Shown here: in pieces, positions 1-12,876 of the stretch
How positions within the stretch are numbered: position 1 is the first letter of the stretch
Layout: every line of letters starts with the position of its first letter
Assembly (NCBI GenBank): GCA_022496205.1
Contig: WTXD01000042.1
Coordinates: 124,001-188,000, forward strand
Length of the DNA stretch: 64,000 bases
Direction of reading: 5' to 3'
Source: Gloeopeniophorella convolvens
Lineage: Eukaryota; Basidiomycota; Agaricomycetes; Russulales
The notes under the pieces: generated by a model
Told to the model about the DNA's origin: nothing
Databases searched by the model: none
What the model saw: the letters and a program-made list of their open reading frames with translations, nothing else
Made by a program: the position numbers and the translations under genes

Positions 1-2681
1 AGTGAAGCCGAGTTGGAGCCAGCTTTAGAGCTACATACATAAGTAGAGCGAATCAGTACGCATCGAGGAAGCCCGGAACGCGTGTATCGAAACTCGAGTC
101 TTGGCGGCGTTGGTGGCACGGCGCGAGGCGGTGGCCTTGGATGGGATTGGTGGGCATGCGAGGGCGCGAGGACGGTGGCGACGGAGGCGATGTGGATGGA
201 CAATGGCGGTAGCGAGGGACGGTGCGAGCATGAGGCGGTCGGAGGCGAATGGGATTAGATAATGAAAACGTGCTGTTCCAGCGGCGTTGCACGCATAGCG
301 CACGCGACGTCCTTACAACACTATCACATCATTTTCATCTTGTTTCTCACTTCCCCAGAAGCTCAGTTCGCCCGGTAGCCGCTCGGGTTACTCGATACAC
401 ACAGCAACTGGCCTGATGACGGCCGTTGGCCCCTGGCGTGCATACAGGACGCTGGTAGCGCCGTGTCACCTGGCGCACCATTGCATCACCACCTCACACC
501 CCACCATTCAATGAACCCGAATGTGTCGTATGTATGTCTCATGGTATCCGTGATATGCGTGTGTGTAATCCTAGTGAATTCAGATTTTCGCCCTGCCACG
601 CCAAACCGTTCGTGCATCCAACGAGCGAACCTCATACATCAGGCCGCTGTCTCAAGCTTTTGTGATTATGCAGCCACTTTTTCCCCTTGAATGTGCTTAT
701 ATGGCCTCTACGGTCTGGTATCACCTGCCGTTTCAGCATGCGAGGGTGATTTTCGTGCTGCGGAAGGACAACTTTTCGATACCTCATCTAATTGAGTTAT
801 ATCAATCGCTACAACTGCTGCAGCATAGGGGTCAGCTTATGAAGCAGCTCAAACATACCATTTTTAGACGTCGCGTGCCATCACACAGGCGTGCGCTGAC
901 ATTCTGTGGCCCGCCGCTCCCTGTACCGCAGGCACACGGGCCATGCACGGGCTGGCTCGCAATCTCATTGGCTAGGATCACCGGGCTGGGAGCCGATCAA
1001 CTTCCGACTTACTCGGAGTCAGCTTCATGCATGACTTCGGACGTTGGTTAAGTTGATACGAAGTTGCAGCCCGGCTTCACTCGGCTGGGCCTTACGGCAA
1101 CACTGCCTCCGGCACGAGCGCTGCATCAAGCACGAGGTGCATCTAGCCAGAAGCCCGGGTTAGGGGTGGAAAATGCCGCAGGCACGTTCCTTCCCCTCGG
1201 CCTCGGCCTCAGCACCCGACCGCCGCCCTCGTGCCCCGCCGCGGCTCATTATGACGATGCCGTCGCGACTGTTGGAGTACCGATCTCGTTCGGCGATGAT
1301 GTCGTGACATGTGACGTCGCAGCGAGTATAGATACAGCGGTATTCAAAGTCATAGGCCCCGCGTTGACGTCGGTTCAGAACAGGCGTCTGATATGTGCAC
1401 GGCCCAAGATGGAAGGTCCGCACGTAAGCGCGCTCATTTCGAGTTGCCGTGCTCAGCCGGCAGACACACGCGCAAGCGTGATTGGACGGATGCTACTGCT
1501 GCAGTCTCCGCCAGAACACGCCTGTTCTGAACGGACGTCAACGCAGGGCCAATGCTATTGAATTTGGCTGTAGTACATGCTTGCCATGCATCAGCACAAA
1601 CAGACTCACCAGTCTAGCCGGGACGCGTGAACAACGCGTGCGCAAATGTACATCAGTGGGTTCTGATGTAATGATAAGATCGGATCTATGATCCCGGCAC
1701 GCGTGACAATTTATGACAAGCGCGCACTCCTTGCGCACTTTTCTCTCGACTTCAGCTTTGTTCTGGCACGCTCAGATCTCAACAAATAAACCTAAGACTT
1801 TGTAAGTACATGAAAAACGTATCAATGAATCCATATGCAAAGTATCAAGGGATTCCATTGAGGATAAGCCTGAGGTTACCAGGAAGTGAACGTTTGTGTT
1901 CATATCCCGGTTAGGCATAGTGCCTGGGGATGGCCAGCGGTTGGTTACAACGCCAGGCCCACGCGCCCTCGCATAGGCTAACGGGGCTTCTGTAGAATAG
2001 ATGCGGGGTATTTCTCGGAGCGCGCGGGCAATTCTAGACAGAAAGGATCGCCGTCTAGTAGGTACAGTCAGAAACAGATAGATACAAGATATTGTACTAT
2101 GTTCACCTCAGTTCTCGCGCGCTCTAGTAGACACGGAGCTGAGAGACGAAATTTTACGGGAGGGTGGCTTGACCATCACCGAACAAGACTGTATAGTACC
2201 AACCGGATTGGTCTATTGGGAATAAAGATACGAGACTCGCGGTGCGAGCTCAATGCGCGAAAGCACAAGTCGAAACCCCGGGCCGCCGGCCCGGGTCGTA
2301 AAGTCAACATAACGAAAGACTGCGCGCGCGTTTGTCCGCACGCGCGTGCCACGAAACGGATAGCAAAACGGAATACGAACGCTCGATTCCAACAGCTTCT
2401 CCGCACGGCCAATTGGTGGGACCAAGGTTCTCCCATGAGGAAGAGAGGATGCAGGCCTCCGAAACATCTTGATGAGGTGCCGAAAAACGGATCCGATTGC
2501 ATTGATCATGATATCAGGGCAAAGCATCTGCGTATGGATGGGGCAAACAAATGTGTACTACGCAACAAATACGAGGGCATTGCACAGCACAAGCAAGGCA
2601 TGTGCCACGCTGCAGCACTTCTCAAGCATAGGTGGCAAAAGCTGAGCTGCAGGAGGTACTCTCATAGATAGAAAGGCGGTG
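1..2681. other. Gene-free stretch
   Basis: No coding sequence in this stretch can be supported. The open frames are short, lack recognisable motifs and overlap on both strands. It contains the inverted repeat listed at 1328-1574 and a short GC-rich palindrome near 2277-2297. The DNA is moderately GC-rich and nothing resembles a tRNA, an LTR or a conserved protein. Confidence 0.5.
1328..1574. repeat. Imperfect inverted repeat, ~62-bp arms
   Basis: The segment at about 1328-1390 reappears as its reverse complement at about 1512-1574. The best-conserved core includes CGCCTGTTCTGAAC and GACGTCAACGC. The arms are roughly 75-80 % alike with a spacer near 120 bp. This could be the remnant of a small foldback or MITE-type element; no coding sequence lies between the arms. 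Confidence 0.5.
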
Positions 2682-4246
2682 TTACTCTTCGTCAGCACGT
2701 GGGAGGTTGAGGCGATCTGCCATGGTCCCAGCTAAGGCATCGCCAAATAGAAGGCGGAAAAGGCGATGGCCGCTGTACCTCCCGTGCAACAGCTCATGAT
2801 GAACGCAGCTCCAAAAGCCCTCCAGCTCCTCCATCGTCAGAAGCTCCCAATTCTTGTTCATAAGGGGCTTCTTTAAGATGCTGGCAGACGTTGGTTTGAT
2901 TACACCAACATGGGCGAAGAGAGATGGCTTGATGGACTTGTTTGCTGAGCAAACAAAGCAGCCGTTAGGACTCAAAAGCTTAAGTGAAGGTGTTGAACGA
3001 ATGGCTTACAGAACTTTTTTGTTAGAGTGTCTCCAAAACCATCATAGGAGCGTGTGCCAGCAGGCGTGGTGCGGGAGTAGATAGGAGATGTAGGGTCGTA
3101 GGCGGCAACAAGCCAGCAGACTATGAGGGTCACATAAGGGATGCGCTCGGTGACGCCTTTAGACTTCTTTACGGGGCCCCAGGGAAGCCTTCGAAGCCAA
3201 TCTTTGACGTCAGAGCCCTTAACAGGGGGGTTGCGGGTGGACTCTTCTGGAATGGCAAGCTCGGGCATAGCCTCTGCTATGGCAATGCCTAGAATGAGAG
3301 CAAGGCGGTGGAGGAAGAAGTTAAGGTTCCAAGAGCTGTGTACCCAGTCGAAGAAGTCGGCCTCAGTTGAATTCATGCCGGAATACTTGAGGGATCGTGG
3401 GTCGATGTCAGTGGGGGCAGAGGCAGCTGTGAGAAGGAATGAAAAGTCATGATTGAACCGGGTATAAGTCCATGCGGCATTAGTATCCGCTGCTTGAATG
3501 CGGCGGACGGCGGATTCAACATGGGCTTGCTGGCGCTGAGGCTGGGACATCCGAGCTACTGGGATGGAGGGGGGGAGTGGGCGAGAGTTGGTAGAGGGGG
3601 ATGCAGAAAGGACGACAAAAGCCTTGTAGGAGACATGTGGGCCACCGGAGGAATCAAATGTTGGGATTACTGAGATGGAGGCGCGATCAAGAGCCTTCTC
3701 AAAGAGGGGAACAAACTTGTCTGAGGTTTCAGAGATGGAGGAGGGGTCGTTGGTGTCGAGGGAGGGAAAAAGAGAGAAGGTCAAGAAGACCTCAAAAACG
3801 CGATAGAAAGATCCACCCTTGATGATGGGAAGCTTTGCGGTCGCCTCTCGGGGCCGCTGGCCAACTGTGGCTTTTTTATACAGAGCAAGGGCGAAGTCCC
3901 GCCTGGTGTAGAAGGTTACAGAACCGCTGGGGAGGGATGACCTATTATCTGACGGGGATGTCAGAAAGCAGCGCACAAGAAGAACCAAAGAATCAGTTGC
4001 AGAAGCGAAAGGGGTATCACTATTTCGCCAAAGCTGAACCCATTTAAGGCGCTCTTGGAGAAAGTCACGTGTTGAGTTTGAGAGGTTTGAGCGAGCAAGG
4101 GTGGCCTTAATTTCTGCGGTAAGGCCATTGGCTACAAACTGGGCAGTCTCGTCAACATAGACCTGTATAAGAATGTCGAGAATTGAGTTCCGAAGGGAGT
4201 CAAGAGGGTATAGGTCGCGGGGGACTCGGTTGCGACTATTAGACAT
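2682..4246 (-). CDS. Unknown protein, 499 aa, two exons
   Basis: I do not recognise the family. Exon 1 runs from the ATG at 4246 down to 3010 and exon 2 from 2944 to the stop at 2682. The 65-nt intron (3009-2945) has donor GTAAGC, branch site CTAAC and acceptor CTCAG, and it restores the frame exactly (500 codons with stop). The frame is open further upstream to 4273 but only with a GTG, so 4246 is preferred. The product is soluble-looking: no signal peptide and no clear membrane helix. A low-complexity Ser/Pro/Gln stretch lies near residues 210-240, and Trp/Leu-rich conserved-looking segments follow. It sits about 310 bp downstream of a second unknown gene on the same strand. The intact spliced frame argues for a real or recently active gene, possibly part of a repeated family. 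Confidence 0.6.
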
Positions 4247-4555
4247 GTTGGTTTCACGAGTGGTGGCAATCACGGAGGCGTGCTTGGATGCAAAAAGGGC
4301 CCGATATATCTATAATAGAGGGGGGTGCACTCGCTATTAGCTAACAGGAAACAAAAAAGGAGAGGATGCAAAATAATGGGACAATGGATCAATGGGCTGC
4401 AAGCCCCGCCCATGCGGACATGTGCACTACTGCACAGCAGAGCACAGAGGCGGCATGGGGGTAGTAGTAGGTGCACGCATTGCTGCGCGAAAATACCATA
4501 GGCGCAGCCGCTTCATAGCAACAAGCGCATGGGTGCCTATGGCCTCAGACCAACT

Positions 4556-7500
4556 CTAAAGGCCATGTGACGACCACAGGCTGCCATGCGCTTGTTGTTG
4601 CATGAGCCCAAGGGGGCGAAGTGGGGCGACTGAGAGGGCAGGGCCATCAAAGGAGCGGAGACGTACTACATCATAAACATGCCCATAGGTGAATGATATG
4701 CTTCGACTTGAGGCTGTTAGGGGCATTCGAGTGCGGCTATCGAGTGGCCAATCACGGTAGTTCATTTTGTGAAGATCGGTGGGAACTGTAGGGTTGAGGG
4801 ACGGAAAGCCAGTTGTTGCGATGCCTAAAGAGAGCCAGAAGTGGTTCATGCTAGTTTTAGTAAGAACCTTGGGGCTTCCAGTGTGGCAGAAATTCAGGGT
4901 CCGCTCAAGCATTGAAAGCAACTCTATGTCATAGAAGTTGGGGGAGGCATTAGCCTGGATAGTGGGATGGACGATGATGAAATCTTTGATGCGAGCGAAT
5001 ATGGTTTCAATGAGCGATGTGATTGGGTATGAGGCCCAGGAAATCATGTTAGGAAACGCCTATGGGGAACGGATGATATATTGAGAGGAACAATTAGGGT
5101 GAGGAGAAATCGAACCTTTGGAACAAAAGCAACCAAGCTCTCCTTAAGGGGCCCCCAGACAGTAGGAAGTGCCCAGGCGTCTAAAAGCGGGCATACGATG
5201 CTTTCATATACAAAACTACATGAATGATTGGTATGTCAGAGGGTAGAATGGGGAGGGAGAGGAGAAACGGACCGGCCGTTGCGTTTCTCGACTGGGATCT
5301 GCTCCACTTTGATGCAAAAAACATTCTCCATGCGAAGACAGCGTGGGATGTCGTGGCTAGGTGGTTTTACTTGATTTTCAAACTCCTTGTGGGGAAGGAG
5401 GCCCGCTTTCCGCATGCAGTCTTGAGCTTTACGCTTATCAGACGGGCTGACAGCAAAATATCCCACAGCAGCCTTTGTTAGGCGGCCCTGCTGCACGGCA
5501 TGTAGGGCAGAAGAAGGGCGGACTCTGTGAGAGACCTGGTTGTACATCTGAACGCTGAGCAACTCGACCGTAGCCTCGACGAGATCGTCGCCACTTTCAG
5601 GAGAACCAGCAAGCTCCTCGGGGTCATGGCCAGCGAGGGTGAGGTTGAGCAAGTCTAGAGCCTCGTGGAATGCAGGAAATCCGCCTCCAGCAGCCTGAAG
5701 CTGACCGTAGGAGCCTGTGAAGGCAAGCGGATACACGGTTGGAACTCCAGGAGCTCCAGAAGATAGCGAATAGTGAAGCCAGTCCCGATGAGACTCAGCT
5801 GGGGCCCCCTGGCGAAATTGACGGAGCATTGTTGGGAGGTTGACAAGGAGTCCACAGCGAGAGCCGATGAGATAGTGAGGCTTTAGCCTCGGAATCTGCT
5901 TACCCAACTCGTCATAGATGGGGGTCAGGGCGTTGTCGTTGTCAGCTTCGTTGTCAGCTTCATTGTCAGCGTCGTCAGCAGGATCGAGAGCATGCAGGTC
6001 TTGCACGGGGAACTCCTGATCAGGGTCAAGAAAGATGCTGTCACCATGCTTGTCAATAATAGTCTGAGCGGGGATGCGAGTCCATCTATTAGCAATTTGG
6101 CAGCTAGGAAATGGGTGTGAGAGAGGCCAACAGCCGCTAGAACCATTTTGTGGAGGTATAAAGCGGACGTACGCAGCATGGGTGGCAAGCGCGACGGATA
6201 TGTAACGAATGTAAGACACATCAATGTCGGAACCCCACCGGTCAGCCTCATCTTCGTTATATGAGGTTGCACCTGGGCGCCCGATGGGTCGGTTTTGGCC
6301 ATATTTATATGCAACAAAGATGAGCTTCGCATCTGAGATGATGTCACCATGGCGATAGGAGTCGGGGGCCTCCTTTATCCAGTCGGCCCATTTGCGCTTG
6401 ATGTACGAGTCTAGCTGGCGGACATGTTGCGCCTCCATCTCTAGGACCCCAAGTTGGCTGAGGTATGAAAATAAAGGAAAAGGATGAGCAAGTGTTTTTG
6501 CGAATGACGTAGGTTTAGGCCAGAGCAAAAGCGGGTGCCTCGCAGCCATCGCAACACATGCACCCCAAGAGGTGGCTCTTCGAAGCCGCAGGCATGTTTA
6601 CGATCGCCACCGCTACATGGACGAGATGGCGAGAACCGTTTCAAATAAAGCGAGCCACTCACAATAAGTTTGTGCTCGCCTGTAGGCTCTGCAAGCTGCT
6701 GATATCTGGGTACCTGCTCAGGCAGTGCACCGCTCTATACCTAAGCGTTGCAAGCGCATGGGATAGGAACGCTAGTACGACCAGCCGATCATGCCAGGAT
6801 GGGACTGTGGTGCCATCTTCACGACGGCGGCGACGCTGCTGATTTGCTTCTATGGGTTCCGGACCAAAGAAGGTGGGAGGTGCAAGCACGAGAAGGATGT
6901 TCAAGATTGTCCCAGCTGTGCCAATAAACATCACCCGCCCTTCGAGCGGGAACCCCATGATGCCATGTTTGTTCTTAAAGGCCCTGCCCGTTTCATTCAC
7001 CTTGAGGAAGAAGGTCCACCGTAGCTCCGGCTCTATTGGAATGATTGCGCGGCAGCCAGGTTCATTTGGAACATACATGATGTAGTCAAGGAAGTGATCG
7101 CGGGTCCCGGAAACCGTGTCGTGGTGTGCGAGGTCGGCCATGTATTTCTGGTCGACCGTGAGCTTCACCTTCTTGGCCAGCATCGCTCGTACCCCACGGG
7201 CGTCTTTTCTATAAAACATACGTTTGAGCTGGCTGAGGTTGTATGTCGTGCGTGGAAGGTTCTCGTATTCTTCCTGGCTTTGAAGAATAGACGCGGCGCC
7301 GTTGTTGGCGACGTCAATAAGGTCATCGCCATTAATAGGGTCGTCGGCCAGCATCTCAGCTTCAGGATGAAAAGGGTCAAGGTCAAGATCGAGCGGCTCT
7401 TCCTCGGGCTCTGGCAAAGGAGTGGGAGGGCGACGGACGGGGTGAGTGGGTTGGTGGTCTTGGCCAGGGCCAAAATGGGAACCCGGCAGTTCTATGCCAT

Positions 7501-8194
7501 CCTCGAGGTCAGCGCTGGGCCGAAACGGCTCCACATCATCCCTATCAGACGGATGGGGGATGTGTTCATCATCGGATAGGGGAGGGGAGCCGGCATGTGG
7601 AGGCGTGAAAGGATGAGAAGAGCCACGAAATGAAGGCCCTGGGTGTGGTGAACTTCGAGTAGGGGAAGATGGCGCCGGCATGTTGCGATGGGTTGGCCCA
7701 CGGCCCTGGGGCGGCTGGATTGCAGCAGCTAAGCCAAGCTGCCGCATGCTGGGAGATCCATCCAGAGGAGGTAGCTGGAGCGAGGAGCGGCGGCTGAGGT
7801 GCTTCTGCTGGGAAATAGCCCTCAGGTTCAGAAGGGGTGGCTGTTTATCAGAATGGGTCTATCAAGCGCCAGGAAGTGGCATTATAAGTTAGCTAATTGA
7901 ACACTGGCGGGCTTGAGAATATGGAACAGAAGGACGTACATGATGGGACGCAGGTCTAGATGGGGGTGTGTCTCGCATCGCATCAGCGGAAGATGAAGCG
8001 CGAGCACGTTTTCTGGAAGCAGCAGCAGCGTGAGAAACGCTCGCCTCTACACCATCCATATCATCGTCGGACTGATGATTATGGAGGCTGAAGAGGCATG
8101 GCCAGGTGAGAGGAGCATAATGGACTAAGTGAGAAACTAACCCGTCATCCAAGTCAGCTGGCTGGTTGCGATTCGTTGAATAAGCGGGTGGCAT
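4556..8194 (-). CDS. Unknown protein, 1055 aa, six exons
   Basis: I do not recognise the family. Predicted exons are 8194-8142, 8087-7940, 7840-6663, 6457-5273, 5215-5116 and 5059-4556. Introns of 54, 99, 205, 57 and 56 nt separate them. All have GT donors and AG acceptors, and together they give exactly 1056 codons including stop. The first 190 or so residues are disordered: a basic patch RKRAR near residue 50, then Pro/Ser-rich and acidic Glu/Asp/Pro tracts. A globular region follows, rich in Trp, Tyr and His, and includes a short acidic Asn/Glu/Asp repeat in exon 4. No catalytic motif that I can name is visible. The 205-nt intron could hide a further small exon. It lies upstream of the 499-aa gene on the same strand, and the two may form one functional or mobile unit. 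Confidence 0.55.
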
Positions 8195-11100
8195 GTCGTA
8201 TGAGAACAGGAGGCCTGGAGGCGAAAAGGAGTGGAGGAAAATAGAGGATATCAAAGAGGCAGGAGTAGAGCAAGAGAAGCGAAGCGGGCAGGTAGAAGGT
8301 GAAGGGCTTAGAAGCACCTTTGGGTGGGAAATTTGGCGGCCTTGCGACAACCAGCGATGCAAAGGCTAACCAGCATAGGAGACAAGCTCGATTAGCGAGG
8401 GAAGGCAATGTTTTTCACATGCCCCAAGGGAAAAAAAAACAATTGAAGCCCGCTGTCAGCACGATGGTTAGGCGACGTCTGCAACGGCAAGCTCGTACTT
8501 ACAGGTTTGCAGCGAGGATTGCTGACAGGACGCATGGTATAAATTCATCAGGATGCACGGCTTTCATCAAATAAAACCAACAAATAATTTTTTTCTATGC
8601 GTTGGCTTCACGGCTGGGGTAGCCGGTTAGCACTTCCGGATGGAAGTAGACTACCTACTTCCGCAGGCGGCTCTTCTTGAGCAAGCGTCACGTTCCGAAA
8701 ACCGTTGACAACCTGGCCTCAGTGAGTACAAGCCTCCTCGGCGCTGAGGCTGGCGATGGCGAGCGCAGCCACAGGAATGGGGGCACCCTTCGGATGGGGC
8801 GCCTGAGGAGATTCGAGACCTAGCGCGTCGGGTACGGCCCATGAATGCAAATCGCGCCCGGGTTCATCCCCGTCATCTTGGATGGTGCCGGGGTCACGCA
8901 TCATGTTGCATGAGGCCGCGTCGGAATTACTGGCATCAATCCTGCAGGCTGCGCCGACTGACGCACGCGTGTTTGCCCAGGGCCCAAAAGCGCCGAAGCA
9001 CTGGAAGGAGTTGCGACCAAGCCCTGTGGCGGGTCCATGGCACGCAGGCGCCCAGCAGCTAGCTCTATCTAAGCGGGCTTGGCGGTTGAGCTATGGTCTG
9101 CGGCAGGCGCTGTGCGTATCGAAATTATAGCAGCGTATATATTTTCAGAGGCGGCGGTGCCGTACAAACCGTTGTAATAGCTGGCCGGCGCGCATCTGCC
9201 TTGACAACCCTCCGCCTAACTCTTTGCTAGCGCGACCACCGCTTGTTCCAGCAGTGCGGCTGCTACAGCGCCGAGAACCACGCATGAGCAGCCGCTGTGC
9301 CCTTGTGCCCTGTGAATGGAATGGCGACCTGGGGCAGCACCCGACCCGGTGCACCGATGAGAGCTGCTGTGAGGTGCTGCTGCGCGCCACGGAGGTGCCT
9401 TGGAAGGCTGGACCGCATGCCGGTGCGCGGTGCCTGCGAGCGGTGTGCCCTGGCTAAATTCGGGCTGGGGGCAGTGCTGAGTTGCACTTCAGTGGCAGAA
9501 AAGGAGCGGGGGAGCACGCACGCACGCCGTTGCGGAAACCCGCACGCCCGCCGCGCTGAAGCCGGGGGTATTTGGCCTGCTACCAGGCGGTGCGGCTGAG
9601 CGGCAGTTCACAAGGCTCGAGAGGCGCCACGAACCTTCATCAGAAGGGGCGTTGGTGCTTTTCCTAATCCCGCCGGCTCCCCTCGCCCTTGAGGCGGCCC
9701 GCCTTCTTGAGTTTGGCCTTTAGGCGCCCTCATAGACCGCAGCGAGGCAAAGCCAGCGTTATGCAGCTCGCGTCGTGCCGCCCATCGTGAGTCTTGATGC
9801 ACGCTGGCTCGGGGTGCACGCACGGCGTGAGGTTCGGTGGAGGCGTCTGCGGCGCTAATGCCCACGCAAGCAGCGGCGCAGTAGGGTCGCCCATAAGCGG
9901 GAGTGCGGCTGCTGCCTCCTTCTCGTCAGCACGCACGCTGGCCCTCCGAAAGAAGGCACACGCACCCATGGGGTTGTTAACTTCTTTGCAACTACGGCCG
10001 GCCTCGAAGTTCAACAGCAGCATGAGCAGCCCTGTCGGGGCATGGTTCCGAGCCCGCGGTGCACGAGCCACTTCTTGAGCAGCTGCTTAAGCACCCGCCG
10101 GATCTCTCCGTGAGGTTCAGCGCCGCGTGGTCGCTGCCAAAGCTGACCCAGCGACCCATGTGCTCAACTGCCGCGCGGCACTCGGCAGCGTGCTTGCCGA
10201 CGCCATGCACTGCGTAGCACGCCCGTGCATAGCGTGACGCCGAGCCTCTCGTCGGTATTGTGCTTGACAGGTACGCAGCGTGTGCCTCAGCACAAGCACT
10301 GTGGAGCGTGAAGGCCCCACGCACCTTGATCGTGTCGGCGAAATTATCATGATGGAGAACAGGGGTTCACTGTAGAGCAGGGGATGAGACGGCCCTCGGG
10401 GAGCTTGAGGCCAGCCCGGGGCGTGTCAACATCGCACCAGTACGGGAGCTCCCTCTCTTCCTCTCGGGGGAGGTTGGAGGGAGTCAAAGCTGTGCGATCA
10501 ATGAGCACCCCGTGGGGACGATGGACACGCAGGAGGTAACTCACTGCCGTGCGGTGGGAATATGGCCGCCAGCCCTGCATTAGCTGCGGACAACCCAGGG
10601 GGGCAGATGCGTGTGACCTGCGCCCTGCCGGCCCACACTTAGCAAGTAACCAACGAGTCGTGTCCACCACGCACACACTCCGCGATCGCTTCGGGCGTGT
10701 TGAGCATGAAGAATGGGAGAAGCGTGCACGGGAGTAACTCGGCACCCTGCAATTCATCTTCTAGACTGTGTGCCCAGGGCGTTGGTTGCGCTACTGGGTG
10801 CGAGAGGGGAGGGGCCGAGCGCACCACACACTCGAACGTTTGAACGTTGAGCGCTCTGAGGGAAGCTGAGTCAGCTGAGCACGGCAGAGTACTCAGATCT
10901 CAGATTCTGTCCACGCTTCCCTTTTCCCTGGGCATAAATGGACCTTGGAACAACTGCTATCCAGCCACACTCGCATTTAATCAGACACGAAATGTATATT
11001 TCCAAACACTACTGAGTTTTACAGAGTGTGCACGAGAACCCCCGTCCCAGCGTTGTCCGAGGTCGTATGAACACTGCCGAGCACTATCGGGCCGATTCCA

Positions 11101-12239
11101 GACCGGTTCGGAACGACACAGACTACCACCACCCCATCACTTGCTTGCCTTCGCGCTCGCACTCCGCTTCATGTACTCCTGCAAATGTTCTAAGTCAAAT
11201 CGATGTTATACTCCGAATGGTCAAAAACACCTCCTTGACTGCGTTAGAGACCCGAACCAGAGTCCCAGGCGACCTTGAACTCGTAGGCCGTTGCATGGGG
11301 CAACCAATGAGACAACCAATGCAGTATGAGTTCCTGCGCATTCGTGTGCCAAGTGCGTGAAGCCAGCGAACCAAATCGGGCTACCCCAGCGGAAACGCGA
11401 ACGTACCTCACGGTGGTCTTATTGGTCGCCTTCAGCGATGCTGACTTCTTCGCTTGCGCGGTGGGGCACCTCGGGAATCACACTTCGATTGCGGGTCCGA
11501 GAGTCTTGTCAGCGGGTGTGTGTGTGAACATACAAAATCGGGTAACATGATAGGGTGGCCCAACGCAAATGCGAACCCACCTTGTGATTGTTGCTACCAG
11601 ACTGGTGGCTTTCGGTAATGCTGGCTTTTTCGCGCGCACAGCGGAGGAGCTGCAGGAATGCTAATTTGTTTGTTACAAAACCCTTAAGTACATTTTATAT
11701 TGTACATACTGCATATATGCATACCTCGTCTTCGAAGTCAAGACATGCACTGGGGAGCATGAATAGCGTGAGGGCCTGGTGAAGGCACTGCGGTGGTTTA
11801 CGTGGTCCAGGGTGATGATGAGGGAGGAGGGAGAGAGAGGCGGTGGAGAGCGTCGGGAGCAGTACATCTCATAATGCTTTGTCTGAGTGGGGGCCGGAGT
11901 CTTCTGTCTCCAGCACATGAGGCAAGTGCAAGGCCGGGAGAGCTTGACGTTGGGTAGCAGGAGTGTGTGGATGTTGTGAAGGAGGCTGTCTATGCTGGGG
12001 GAAAAGCGGGGGTGTCAGTGATAAGAGAAAAGGACAATCGGAATCATCGGAGCTCAAAGCGGTGCGGAGGACAATCCGCGTCGACCACGTGACCGTGCCT
12101 TCGGGTCGGGTGCACTCTGACCGGCTTTCGACGAAGTCGAGCGCAAGCTTGGCTTGCCCTCGTCGACATCATGCCTCCCACACCTCCCCTCCACTGCTCA
12201 ACTGGACAGGCCACACAGACACGTAACTGGGGTGATAGA
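8195..12239. other. GC-rich stretch without recognisable genes
   Basis: Long open frames occur on both strands between 8.6 and 10.8 kb (for example minus 10,757-10,347 and 10,324-9,992), but they are Arg/Ala/Pro/Cys-rich, broken by stops and unlike any family I know. They are best explained by high GC content, though a decayed gene on the minus strand cannot be excluded. Around 11.4-11.7 kb an imperfect ~175-bp direct repeat is visible: the segment near 11,395 resembles the one near 11,570. Confidence 0.45.
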
Positions 12240-12876
12240 CAGGCCTTGGGCGGATGATCCCTCCAACCATGGCAAACCCCGCAGATTCGTGCGTCTTTCC
12301 CGCTCGTGTTGCGCAGCTCAGATGTCTCATTTTGTTATAGATTTCCGAGGAAACCTCTGCCATGGTCTTGACGAAGATGAAGGAGATTGCTGGGGCGTAC
12401 CATAGCTACACGTGTATCCAGTCTCATCGCGTTTTTGGTCAAACCCATCGCTCCAGCAGACTTCAACAACGCTCAACGTCAGGCGACAAGGGCTCTGGCA
12501 CAATCGCCGGCCACCAGATCCTCCATCCATCAACGAGGCCACCACCGCAGCTATTGCCTATGGCCTCGACGAGAAGAGAAGAGCGAGTCCTGCTCGGCAG
12601 GCTGAAGCGCGAGGCTGGGAAGGCCAAGTGCATTCTCTCATCCCAGCAGTCCACCCGCTTCGAGATCGGGTCTTTTGAGGGCAGCAACGCGCGATAAGCG
12701 AGACGAGGCCACGTAAGGAGCTCAACTTGGATATCTTCTGCAAGACGATGTAGCCCATTGAGCAGGTCCTCAAGGATGCCGATGTCAAGAAGGAAGACAT
12801 CAACAAGGTACGTTCATTCGCTTTCTGTTTGATTCATTACTCACGCTCGTGTTGAATGTACGTTCGATTCGCAGCA
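12240..12876 (+). pseudogene. Hsp70/BiP-type chaperone gene fragment, decayed
   Basis: Short pieces in successive frames match the Hsp70 ATPase domain in order. They are MVLTKMKEIA (12,362), FNNAQRQATR (~12,461), AAIAYGLDEK (~12,545), LKREAGKAK followed by the LSS..STR..I.SFEG segment (~12,600-12,680), ELNLDIFCKTM (~12,720) and VLKDADVKKEDIN (~12,770). Frames shift several times. A TAG replaces the codon after KTM. The part that should contain the LGGGTFD phosphate loop is missing between the AIAYGLDEK and LKREAGKAK blocks. A GTACGT donor follows the last block and an acceptor lies near 12,876, so an intron seems retained and this is not a processed copy. The VLKDADVKKEDI wording resembles ER-type Hsp70 (BiP). 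Family membership is secure; the subtype is a guess. Confidence 0.75.

Noticed and set aside
980..1073. CCGGGCTG ... CAGCCCGG hairpin
   Set aside because: Only 8-bp arms about 80 bp apart; expected by chance in GC-rich DNA.
8651..10757. Many overlapping ORFs of 60-136 aa on both strands
   Set aside because: Arg/Ala/Pro/Cys-rich, no family motif, interrupted when extended and present on both strands; explained by GC-rich composition. A decayed gene remains possible but unsupported.
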